Positions 47,971 through 55,694 of a stretch of 64,000 bases of DNA are shown here, piece by piece. The stretch's first letter is position 1. Every line of letters starts with the position of its first letter. The position numbers were made by a program, and so were the translations under genes. The notes under the pieces are model-generated. The model saw only the letters and a list, made by a program, of their open reading frames with translations. It did no database searches and was not told where the DNA came from. The stretch is from Paenibacillus turpanensis (GTDB lineage Bacteria; Bacillota; Bacilli; Paenibacillales; YIM-B00363): NCBI RefSeq assembly GCF_011421635.1, contig NZ_WTLI01000019.1, positions 54,583 through 118,582 on the forward strand. Reading direction: 5' to 3'.

Positions 47971-50274
47971 TTATAAATACGGATTTTCGTGCTTCGCTTT
48001 CAGACGGCGCCAGCGGCGCTCCACTTCTTCTTCAAACGATTTGAGCGCTTCCGCATATTCAGGCTTCGTCATATGCTTTGTTTTGCCCATCTTTTTCAGC
48101 CATTCCGCGACCGGAACACGCTTGCCCTTCTCTTCCGGATCATACGTAATCGTTGTTACGCCGCTTTCCACTTCATAGAGCGGGAAAAAGCAGCTGTTTA
48201 CCGCATCGTCGATGATCACCTGACCATCCTTTTCTTCTGAAAGCCAGTTGAGCGGACATGTAATCAAAATTTTGCCGTACACCATACCCTCGTTCTGCGC
48301 ATAGTATTGGGCTTTCGCCGCTTTACGCAGCAGGTCCTGAGGATTGGCTTCCGAGCCCGTGAACACATATGGGATATGCGTGGACGCCATAATTTGCGCT
48401 GTATCCTTATGATGGAACAGCTTGCCGCCCTGCGCCTTACCAACGTTGGACGTTGATGTGCGGTGGCCGAGCGGAGTCGAATACGACAGCTGTGCTCCTG
48501 TATTCATATATCCTTCGTTATCGTATTCAAGGATAATCATCTTATGGTTACGCAGCGCCGCACCGATCGCCGGACCCATCCCGATATCCATACCGCCGTC
48601 ACCGGTTACCATGACGAACGTAAAGTCGTCCTGCAGACCGAGATGGTCCAGCTCTCCGCGGCGTTTACGCTCCCAGAACATTTCGACGACGCCAGAAAGC
48701 GTGGCCGCACCGTTTTGGAACAGGTTATGAATATACGTTGCTTTATGGGCCGAATACGGGAAGCCGGTTGTTACAACCATCGCACAGCCCGTATGATACA
48801 GCGCTACGATGTCTCCTTCAATGCCTTTAAAGAACAGCTCCAGGCCGGAGAAAATACCGCAGCCCGGACATGCTCCGTGACCCGGAGCCAAGCGCTTTGG
48901 CTTCTTCGTCAGCTGACGGAGCGGCGGAACCTTAACCTTCAGCTTGCCGGTATCCGGATCTTTATTGACCTGGATTAGACCGGTTTTCAGGTCTTCATAT
49001 TTCATCGGCTCGAGCACGCGCTTCGGCGCCTTCGCCGGATCGCCTGCCGTAATTCCGTAATACTCAAACGGTTTTTCGATAACGCCCGATTCCATCGCAT
49101 CGATGGCGAATTGGAAAAACTGATGTCCGTCCTCCGCATAGAAGTCTTTGCCGCCGAGGCCATAAATACGAGAAATCACCTTTGTTGTCGTATTCCCATG
49201 GGTGAACAGCGCCGCTTTAATTTCGTTCACCATGTTGCCGCCATGACCGCCGTAAGAATCGGCGCGGTCGCCAACCGTGATTGCCTTCACGTTTTTCAAT
49301 GCTTCGGCGATTTCCTTCTGCGGGAACGGGCGAATCATATTCGGAGCAATGGAGCCGGCCTTGATCCCTTGGGCGCGCAGTTGGTCAACAACGTCCTTAA
49401 TAATTTCCGATGCGGAGTTCATCAGGAAGACGGCAACCTCGGCATCCTCCATCCGGTACAAATCAAGAATCGGATAATCGCGTCCCGTCAGCTGCTTGTA
49501 TTCCGCACGGATCTTGTCAAACACTTCACCTGCATTGTACATCGCCACCGACTGCTGATAGCAGTTGTTAATGTAATCCGGCTCGTTCATGTACGGGCCG
49601 ACCGTAATCGGATTGTTGCGGTCGAGCACATGCTTGTATTGCGTCGGCTGCTCACCGATGAAGGCATGTACGTCGCTCTTGTTTGCAAACGTCTGCACGC
49701 GGCGCTTTTGGTGCGACGTAAAGTAGCCGTCCGAAGCGACGATGACTGGTAGGCGAACATCTTCATGCTCGGCCAGCTTAATTGCTATAATATTCATATC
49801 GTATACCGCTTGCGGATCTCGAGCCATAAGAATCGGCCAGCCGGTATTCAAAGCATAATACAGATCAGAGTGGTCGCCGTGTATGTTTAGAGGTCCGGAT
49901 ACCGAACGGCAAACCAGGTTCATTACCATCGGGAAGCGTGTACCGGATTGCACCGGCATTTGCTCCAGCATATACAAATATCCGTTTGCGCTCGTTGCGT
50001 TAAATACGCGTCCGCCAGCAGCGGAAGCACCATAGCATATCCCTGCGGATCCATGCTCTCCGTCAGCAGGAATCAATTTGATGTCATGCTGTCCATTCGC
50101 CTTCATTAAATCGAGGAATTGCGCCACTTCGGTAGAAGGCGAGATTGGAAAATAGCCCATTACGTGATAATTGATTTGGTGCGCCGCATAAGCAGCCATT
50201 TCATTGCCGGATTCGTATACGATCCGCTGTTCAACGGTTCCTTGCGGAACTTCCTTTTCAATATCCATAGCCAT
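47971..50274 (-). CDS. 2-oxoacid:ferredoxin oxidoreductase, fused alpha-beta chain
   Basis: A 767-residue fusion. Residues about 15-420 are the alpha part (pyrimidine-binding and transketolase C-like domains: GYFPISPSTEVAQFLDLMK, ADGEHGSAGICYGASAAGGRVFNATSANG). After a linker, residues about 480-740 are the TPP-binding beta part, with cluster cysteines in GHGACPGCGIFSGLE and HTGCAMVV and the TPP motif VTGDGGMDIGMG plus N of YDNEGYMNTG. It should decarboxylate a 2-oxoacid to acyl-CoA and reduce ferredoxin. Pyruvate is likely because of similarity to PFOR alpha/beta, but 2-oxoglutarate or a branched 2-oxoacid is possible. Confidence 0.87.
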   Translation of the reverse strand: MAMDIEKEVPQGTVEQRIVYESGNEMAAYAAHQINYHVMGYFPISPSTEVAQFLDLMKANGQHDIKLIPADGEHGSAGICYGASAAGGRVFNATSANGYLYMLEQMPVQSGTRFPMVMNLVCRSVSGPLNIHGDHSDLYYALNTGWPILMARDPQAVYDMNIIAIKLAEHEDVRLPVIVASDGYFTSHQKRRVQTFANKSDVHAFIGEQPTQYKHVLDRNNPITVGPYMNEPDYINNCYQQSVAMYNAGEVFDKIRAEYKQLTGRDYPILDLYRMEDAEVAVFLMNSASEIIKDVVDQLRAQGIKAGSIAPNMIRPFPQKEIAEALKNVKAITVGDRADSYGGHGGNMVNEIKAALFTHGNTTTKVISRIYGLGGKDFYAEDGHQFFQFAIDAMESGVIEKPFEYYGITAGDPAKAPKRVLEPMKYEDLKTGLIQVNKDPDTGKLKVKVPPLRQLTKKPKRLAPGHGACPGCGIFSGLELFFKGIEGDIVALYHTGCAMVVTTGFPYSAHKATYIHNLFQNGAATLSGVVEMFWERKRRGELDHLGLQDDFTFVMVTGDGGMDIGMGPAIGAALRNHKMIILEYDNEGYMNTGAQLSYSTPLGHRTSTSNVGKAQGGKLFHHKDTAQIMASTHIPYVFTGSEANPQDLLRKAAKAQYYAQNEGMVYGKILITCPLNWLSEEKDGQVIIDDAVNSCFFPLYEVESGVTTITYDPEEKGKRVPVAEWLKKMGKTKHMTKPEYAEALKSFEEEVERRWRRLKAKHENPYL

Positions 50275-50293
50275 ATCGGAATTTCACTCTCCT

Positions 50294-51310
50294 TTAGTTC
50301 GCTAAGGTAAATCGGTGAGGGACGCGATGCTCTTCGTGGTACCCTTCCGTCTCGCGCTCGGAGCTGAGTGCTTCGGTCGGACAGGCGATAACGCATTTTA
50401 AGCAGCCCTTACAATACTGGTAATCGATTCCCTGCAGGAACATTTGCGGACGGCCCTTTTTATCCGGCTGTTCGTCCCACACAAAGCAGAAATCCGGGCA
50501 GGCCGTGTCACAGGCCGCACAGTGAATGCATTTTTCTTCATCGAAATGCGGCATCATGCCGGCACGGGAGATACTCAAATCTTTAAGAATGCTGTTGCCT
50601 GGGTTGACAATCATACCACCCATCGGCTGGGTTTCATAACCGAGCACCGGAATATCCCACCGGGTCGGAAGCGGCATCGACACGCCTTCCGGCAGCGAAA
50701 ACGTTTGGAAATTCACTTCATTATAGCCTCGGTCAAAGGTGCGCAGAGCAGGCTCAACCGCTTGCGGATATTTCTTCTCGAGCGACTTGCGGATGACCAG
50801 CTTCATATGCTCGACATCGAGGAACTCACAAAGCCGGAACAGCGCACCAAGCATCGCCATGTTTGCGCGGTTCTTTTCTTCCAGTGCGATTCCCGTTGCA
50901 TCGACAACAGCGATTGTCCCGCCGAGAAGCTTCATTTTTTCCTTCAGCTGCTCCGGTGTTTTTGCGGAGTTGACGAGTACGACGCTGTCTTCATAAATGC
51001 CGCTGATCACATTGACCGTTTTCGATAAATTCTCATGGAAAATGCCTACCACATGAGGACGTTCTACCGGTGTAGTATCGCGGATATTCGTTTCCAAATC
51101 ACAGAAGCGGATATGCGCCTTAACTGGCGATCCCTTCTTCTCCGAGCCGTAAGACGAAAAACTAACTCCGTTGAAACCGCTTCCATTTACACCTGCCTCA
51201 GCGAGCATTTTGCCTGCAAGGTTTGCTCCAAGTCCGCCGATGGATTCCAGGCGAATTTCGAAAAACCCAAGCTCGTTCTTCTTCGGCAGTGATTTCGGTA
51301 CTACTGACAT
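50294..51310 (-). CDS. 2-oxoacid:ferredoxin oxidoreductase, fused gamma-delta chain
   Basis: A 338-residue fusion. Residues about 15-210 are the gamma domain (IRLESIGGLGANLAGKMLAEAG, the CoA-binding domain). Residues about 270-325 are a 2x[4Fe-4S] ferredoxin-like delta domain, CIHCAACDTACPD and CKGCLKCVIACP. It forms the second subunit with the alpha-beta chain, 19 bp upstream of it. GGAGTGGAGG precedes the ATG. The split into two doubly fused chains differs from the classic four-chain and one-chain forms. Confidence 0.87.
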   Translation of the reverse strand: MSVVPKSLPKKNELGFFEIRLESIGGLGANLAGKMLAEAGVNGSGFNGVSFSSYGSEKKGSPVKAHIRFCDLETNIRDTTPVERPHVVGIFHENLSKTVNVISGIYEDSVVLVNSAKTPEQLKEKMKLLGGTIAVVDATGIALEEKNRANMAMLGALFRLCEFLDVEHMKLVIRKSLEKKYPQAVEPALRTFDRGYNEVNFQTFSLPEGVSMPLPTRWDIPVLGYETQPMGGMIVNPGNSILKDLSISRAGMMPHFDEEKCIHCAACDTACPDFCFVWDEQPDKKGRPQMFLQGIDYQYCKGCLKCVIACPTEALSSERETEGYHEEHRVPHRFTLAN

Positions 51311-51412
51311 ACCTCCACTCCCCCTCTAAAGTAATGGACTATGTAGTTGAATGAAACAGTTATTAAAAAATAGTATAACAGCTTATGCATCTTCACGTAT
51401 ATAGGTTTAAAG

Positions 51413-51447
51413 ATAAAAAAAATAAGCCACCCTAAAAGGAAGGCTTA
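51413..51447 (-). terminator. Terminator of the YhfH-like gene
   Basis: Minus strand TAAGCC pairs with GGCTTA over a partly paired interior (CCTTTTAGGG), followed by eight T. It lies 23 bp past the stop at 51471 and shields the downstream oxidoreductase operon. Confidence 0.72.
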
Positions 51448-51470
51448 TAAAGCAGGTGCATTTTCACCGA

Positions 51471-51638
51471 TTATGCGCGCTTTAAATGAGGTGTTGGATT
51501 CTGACAGTCATGACAATCTGGGGTATAGCAGTCGGCCTGCTCTTGAATTTGTTGCCCGCAGCTGCGGCAAACCTTCGGCGGAAGCTTATCAAAAAACACG
51601 ATCGGCGACAACGAACTTCTGAATTCCGGTTGCTGCAT
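51471..51638 (-). CDS. YhfH-like small zinc-ribbon protein
   Basis: A 55-residue protein, MQQPEFRSSLSPIVFFDKLP followed by PKVCRSCGQQIQEQADCYTP and DCHDCQNPTP. The CxxCG...C...CxxC pattern after FFDKLPPKVC matches the YhfH family of short Bacillales proteins. AAGGAG lies 7 nt before the ATG. It has its own promoter region and terminator, so it is monocistronic. Cysteine spacing suggests one bound zinc. Function of the family is unknown. Confidence 0.85.
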   Translation of the reverse strand: MQQPEFRSSLSPIVFFDKLPPKVCRSCGQQIQEQADCYTPDCHDCQNPTPHLKRA

Positions 51639-51665
51639 TCCAATCACTCCTTCTGCCTTATTCTG

Positions 51666-51686
51666 TTGTATAGTGTACTATAACAA
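51666..51686. promoter_or_regulatory. Palindromic operator candidate upstream of YhfH-like gene
   Basis: Arms TTGTATAGT and ACTATAACAA (one-base bulge) flank a GT centre. The palindrome overlaps the -10 of a leftward promoter candidate, TTGCAC (about 51703-51698), 17 bp, TACACT (about 51680-51675). The 194-bp gap 51639-51832 also serves the rightward hydrolase gene and holds further TTGT/ACAA half sites. The binding protein is unknown. Confidence 0.55.
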
Positions 51687-51832
51687 TTATTGTTGTGCAA
51701 CAGTTTTATTTATTGTATAACAGTTGCTCTGAACTGAAAAACAGCATTACTTTTTTTGACCTTTTCCTATAATTTGAGCAAAATATAAGAAGAATAAAAG
51801 GACAATAACAAGGACCGAATGGAGGAAACATC

Positions 51833-52780
51833 ATGCTGCCTTACGTTATCGCCTTTTTCGCTTTTCTTACAGCTTTGATCTTCATTGCTGCAGTTTATTT
51901 TTCAAAGATCGTCCTTTATATGAGGACGCATAACGATCTCGACATTTTTCTTGCCGAGGCGGAGGCCAGGAAATTCGACAAGGATGTATATGAGCGGCTT
52001 ACGAAGCAGGAGGTCCGAATTGACTCCCCTATGGGTTACCCCCTCCACGCTGTATTTATTCCGGCGCCGGGTCCAGCCTCTTCTCGGAAAACCGTCATTT
52101 TGGCACATGGCGTAACCTCCTCCCATTCCGGGATGATCAAATATATGGATCTATTTTTGCCCCGAGGCTTTAATGTACTTGCCTATGATCACCGCAGACA
52201 TGGAAAAAGCGGCGGCACCACGACTACCTATGGTCTTTATGAGAAGCTGGATCTCAAGGCATGTGTCGACTGGGTTTTCGAGAAAACAGGTCCAGAGAGT
52301 GTCATCGGCATTTTCGGGGAATCGATGGGAGCCGCAACCGCACTGCAGCATGCGGCAATCGATAGCCGTGCTGCCTTTTATATCGCGGATTGTCCATATT
52401 CAGACTTTACGGAGCAGCTGAAGTACAGACTTCGAATCGAATATCGGCTGCCTGCTTTTCCGCTTATTCCGATCGTAAGCTTCGTGGCATGGCTCCGCAG
52501 CGGCTTCCGGTTCGGGGCCGCTTCCCCAATACGCACTTTGCATAAGGTTGAAGTCCCGGTTTTATTTATTCATGGAACCGAGGATACGTATATCCCTAAA
52601 GAAATGTCGGTCGATTTGTACGAAAAGAAAGAAGGCGTCAAGGGGCTGTATTTGGCGCCGAATGCAGATCACGCAGAGGCCTATTGGAAAAATAAAGAGG
52701 AGTATAACCAGATCGTTGGGCAATTCCTCGAAGGAATCGGTGTAATCAAGCCACAGCTGCAAAAAGCGCAGGCAGAGTAA
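51833..52780 (+). CDS. Membrane-anchored alpha/beta hydrolase (YqkD-like)
   Basis: A 315-residue hydrolase with one N-terminal membrane helix (about residues 3-30), so the enzyme is held at the membrane. The fold shows VILAHGVTSSHSGMIKYMDL, the nucleophile elbow GIFGESMGAATALQHA, the acid in IHGTEDTYIP, and His in PNADHAEAYWKN. It resembles B. subtilis YqkD, a lipase/esterase-like protein of unknown substrate. GGAGG lies before the ATG. The stop is within a terminator. Confidence 0.85.
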   Translation: MLPYVIAFFAFLTALIFIAAVYFSKIVLYMRTHNDLDIFLAEAEARKFDKDVYERLTKQEVRIDSPMGYPLHAVFIPAPGPASSRKTVILAHGVTSSHSGMIKYMDLFLPRGFNVLAYDHRRHGKSGGTTTTYGLYEKLDLKACVDWVFEKTGPESVIGIFGESMGAATALQHAAIDSRAAFYIADCPYSDFTEQLKYRLRIEYRLPAFPLIPIVSFVAWLRSGFRFGAASPIRTLHKVEVPVLFIHGTEDTYIPKEMSVDLYEKKEGVKGLYLAPNADHAEAYWKNKEEYNQIVGQFLEGIGVIKPQLQKAQAE

Positions 52781-52801
52781 TCACTCTGCACTGCGCTTTT
52801 T
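52761..52801. terminator. Bidirectional terminator
   Basis: AAAAAGCGCAG (52761-52771) pairs with CTGCGCTTTTT (52791-52801), with an inner GCAGAGT/ACTCTGC stem. A-tract on one side and T-tract on the other make it active for both convergent genes. Confidence 0.92.
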
Positions 52802-52813
52802 GCATGTAAACCG

Positions 52814-53608
52814 TTATCCAAGAACGACGCGGTCGTCGGCCAATTTATGCCCGCTAATTTGCTGGAAGGCTTCAAGCAGCTTTTCAACCGTTACCTGCTT
52901 CTTCTCTTCTTCCGCCATATCGATAATAATTTTACCTTTGTCCATCATAATAAGTCGATTCCCCAAGGTAATGGCCTGCTCCATGTTATGAGTAACCATC
53001 AGCGTTGTCAGCTTAAGCTCGGCAACGATCTCCTTCGTAATCTTCGTAATGAGATCCGCCCGCGCTGGATCGAGGGCAGCCGTATGTTCATCCAAGAGCA
53101 ATATGCTTGGCTTCGTAAACGTCGCCATCAATAAGCTCAATGCTTGCCGCTCGCCGCCGGACAGCAAGCCTACCTTTGCCGAAAGCCGGTTTTCCAGACC
53201 AATGCCCAGCCGCGACAACTGCTCGCGAAATAACTTACGGCGCGCACGGCTGACACCCATTACAAGACCTCTTGTCTTACCGCGGGAATAAGCCAGGGCA
53301 AGGTTTTCCTCGATCGTCATCGACGGAGCGGTCCCCGCCATCGGATCCTGAAACACACGGCCGATCCACTTGGATCGCTGATACTCCGGCATATTCGTCA
53401 CATTGCTGTTTTCAATATGCACTTCCCCGAGGTCCGGGGTCATTACACCAGAAATGATATTCATTAAGGTCGATTTGCCCGCCCCGTTACTTCCGATCAC
53501 GGTTACAAAATCGCCAGGCTTCAGCTGAAGATTAATTGAGGATAAAGCAATCTTTTCATCAGGCGAGGACGCGTTAAACAGCTTGGATACATTTTCAATC
53601 CGCAGCAT
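52814..53608 (-). CDS. ABC transporter ATP-binding protein (TrpXYZ type)
   Basis: A 264-residue ATPase of the COG1101 class. Walker A is GSNGAGKST, signature LSGGERQALSLLMA, Walker B ILLLDEHTAALDPARA (Glu then His in place of the usual DEPT), and the H-loop VTHNMEQA. The DEHTAALDP variant is typical of this transporter class. Last of three genes with the permease and binding protein; its ATG shares a base with the permease stop. Confidence 0.9.
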   Translation of the reverse strand: MLRIENVSKLFNASSPDEKIALSSINLQLKPGDFVTVIGSNGAGKSTLMNIISGVMTPDLGEVHIENSNVTNMPEYQRSKWIGRVFQDPMAGTAPSMTIEENLALAYSRGKTRGLVMGVSRARRKLFREQLSRLGIGLENRLSAKVGLLSGGERQALSLLMATFTKPSILLLDEHTAALDPARADLITKITKEIVAELKLTTLMVTHNMEQAITLGNRLIMMDKGKIIIDMAEEEKKQVTVEKLLEAFQQISGHKLADDRVVLG

Positions 53609-54501
53609 CAGCGCACCTCCCCTTTTCTCGCCAATTCCGCAATCCTTCTGCGACCCGCCCGTTTTTGCGAAACCGCTTTGCGAAGCATCGGCGCGATCAA
53701 AGCAATAATAACGATAAGTGCAGTCATCAGCTTCATATCCGTTGGATTCAAGCCGATTTGCAGCGCCATGGCAACAACCAAGCGGTAAACGATGGCTCCG
53801 AGCACAACTGCGATAGTAGCTCGAACGATGGAACGAGCGCCAAAGATCACTTCGCCGATAATAACCGATGCAAGACCAATTACGATCATGCCGACACCCA
53901 TTTGGATGTCTGCAGAAAATTGATATTGGGCGATCAGTGCGCCGGAGACGGCCACAAGACCGTTCGACAAGCTCACACCAAGTATGATGGTATTGTCTGT
54001 ATGCACGCCGAAGCTTCGGATCATGCGCGCATTATCTCCTGTCGCACGCAGTGCTAATCCTACATCCGTCTTCAAGAACCAATCGACGGCAAGCTTAATG
54101 GCCAGCACCACGAATGGCATAATCAAAAGAACGGATCCTTCAGGCAAAAGAGTGTCTAGGTTGTATACGGATATGTTCGCTTTCCCCATAATTCTCAGGT
54201 TAATCGAATACAGTGCAATCATCATGAGAATTCCGGAAAGCAGTGCGTTAATTTTCCCTTTCGTATGCAGCAAGCCGGTTACGGCCCCGGCAGCAAGTCC
54301 CCCGCCGAAAGCAGCAAGGGTCGCAAGAGCCGGGGAGACGCCGCCCACGATCAGCACAGCGGCAATGCCCGCGCCGGTCGTAAAGCTGCCGTCAACCGTA
54401 AGATCCGGAAAATCCAAAATACGAAACGTCAAGTAAACGCCTAACGCCATAATGGCGTAAAGTAAACCGAGCTCGATCGCTCCGGTAATCGCTATCGGCA
54501 T
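53608..54501 (-). CDS. ABC transporter permease (TrpXYZ type)
   Basis: A 297-residue permease of the COG4120 type with about eight membrane helices and LIVH/RbsC-like topology. Signature pieces: YLTFRILDFPDLTVDGSFTTGAGIAAVLI at the N-terminus and GLALRATGDNARMIRSFGV at the loop that contacts the ATPase. It forms a homodimer with the ATPase and takes substrate from the lipoprotein encoded 21 bp upstream. AGGGGCACGCCC region precedes the ATG, so its binding site is GGAGG-like (GGAGGGGC). Confidence 0.9.
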   Translation of the reverse strand: MPIAITGAIELGLLYAIMALGVYLTFRILDFPDLTVDGSFTTGAGIAAVLIVGGVSPALATLAAFGGGLAAGAVTGLLHTKGKINALLSGILMMIALYSINLRIMGKANISVYNLDTLLPEGSVLLIMPFVVLAIKLAVDWFLKTDVGLALRATGDNARMIRSFGVHTDNTIILGVSLSNGLVAVSGALIAQYQFSADIQMGVGMIVIGLASVIIGEVIFGARSIVRATIAVVLGAIVYRLVVAMALQIGLNPTDMKLMTALIVIIALIAPMLRKAVSQKRAGRRRIAELARKGEVR

Positions 54502-54522
54502 TGGGCGTGCCCCTCCATTGTG

Positions 54523-55563
54523 TTATTCGATGATGTTTTTCGCGTCTGCGAGCTTCTTCAGCTCAGGCGTCACTTCGATGCCCTGATTTTTTGCAGCCTT
54601 CAAATTCATGTAGAGCTCAAGCTTTTCCGGGAATCGAACCGCGAGGTCGGCCGGCTTCTTGCCTTCCTTCAAAATTTCTACAGCCATTTTGCCTGTTGTA
54701 TAACCGATATCGAAAAATTCATAACCAAACGTCGCAAAGCCGCCGCGCTTCACGGAATCGATATCACCTACAAATAAAGGCTTCTTGTTCTTTTCCGCTA
54801 CGGAAAGTACAGATTCAAAGGTGGAGATGACCGTGTTATCCTTCGGAATATAGATTGCATCGACGCGGCCTACGAGCGACTCTGCTGCCTGCTTCACTTC
54901 GGAACCGTTGCTAATCGCTGTTCTAATTACCTTAATTCCGAGCTTGTTAAGCGCTTCTTCAGCCTTCTGAATTTGTACGACAGAGTTTTGCTCGCCTTCA
55001 TTTGCAATTGTGCCGATCGTCTTAATGTTTGGGAACTGCTTGTTCACAAACTCCATCAGCTTCGCAATCTCATCCGGGTGCGTGTCGGATACACCGGTTA
55101 CGTTGGAGCCGGGCTTCTTCATGTCGGCAACAAGCTTCGCCCCGAGCGGATCGGTAACTGCTGAAAACAATACCGGTGTGTCTTTGATTGCTTGTACAGC
55201 CGCTTGAGCCGATGGTGTTGCAATCGCCAGAACCAGATCCTTCTTGTCCCCTGCAAACTTTTGAGCAATAGACATGTTATTGGTCGGATCGCCCTGCGCA
55301 ATTTGAATATCGACTTCAAGGTTTTGCTTTTCGACAAGACCGCTGTCCTTAAGAGCCGCCAAAAATCCATTGCGAGTCGCGTCCAATGCCGGATGCTCCA
55401 CGATTTGTGAAATCCCGATCTTGTAAACCTTCGTCTCGGACGGAGCCTCAGCGGAGCCGTTAGTAGCCGAGCCGTTCGTTCCTGTTTCCGTCTTCGCGCC
55501 GCAGCCTGCCGCAGTCAATAAGCCAAGTGCCAACACAGCACTAACAAGTGCTTTTCTCTTCAT
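54523..55563 (-). CDS. ABC transporter substrate-binding lipoprotein (TrpX type)
   Basis: A 346-residue binding protein of the COG2984 type. The lipobox is LTAAGCG, so it is lipid-anchored after cleavage, followed by a Thr/Gly/Ser linker. The body opens YKIGISQIVEHPALDATRNGFLAAL and has the two-lobe periplasmic-binding fold (VLFSAVTDPLGAKLV; FATFGYEFFDIGYTTGKMAVEIL). The Streptococcus homologue takes up tryptophan; substrates vary, so Trp is a guess. GGGGGA precedes the ATG at 55563. First gene of the three-gene operon; no T-box is seen in the 120-bp leader. Confidence 0.88.
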   Translation of the reverse strand: MKRKALVSAVLALGLLTAAGCGAKTETGTNGSATNGSAEAPSETKVYKIGISQIVEHPALDATRNGFLAALKDSGLVEKQNLEVDIQIAQGDPTNNMSIAQKFAGDKKDLVLAIATPSAQAAVQAIKDTPVLFSAVTDPLGAKLVADMKKPGSNVTGVSDTHPDEIAKLMEFVNKQFPNIKTIGTIANEGEQNSVVQIQKAEEALNKLGIKVIRTAISNGSEVKQAAESLVGRVDAIYIPKDNTVISTFESVLSVAEKNKKPLFVGDIDSVKRGGFATFGYEFFDIGYTTGKMAVEILKEGKKPADLAVRFPEKLELYMNLKAAKNQGIEVTPELKKLADAKNIIE

Positions 55564-55662
55564 CCCGAATCCCCCATTTTCTTTAGTGCATAAAAGCATA
55601 AAAATTTTAAAGCAGTACTGACATTGTAACCTCATATTTAACCGACCGTCAATAAGAAGCGA

Positions 55663-55694
55663 CGAAAAATGACACTCCGCAAAGTGTCATTTTA
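55663..55694 (-). terminator. Terminator of GGDEF-EAL gene
   Basis: AAAATGACACT (55666-55676) pairs with AGTGTCATTTT (55683-55693) around a 6-nt loop; on the minus strand TTTTTCG follows. It overlaps the stop codon of the gene ending at 55687. Confidence 0.85.

Noticed and set aside
55564..55686. T-box or Trp-responsive leader before the TrpX-type operon
   Set aside because: The leader is only about 120 bp, has no T-box core (TGGNACCGCG-like), and its one hairpin belongs to the neighbouring GGDEF-EAL gene.
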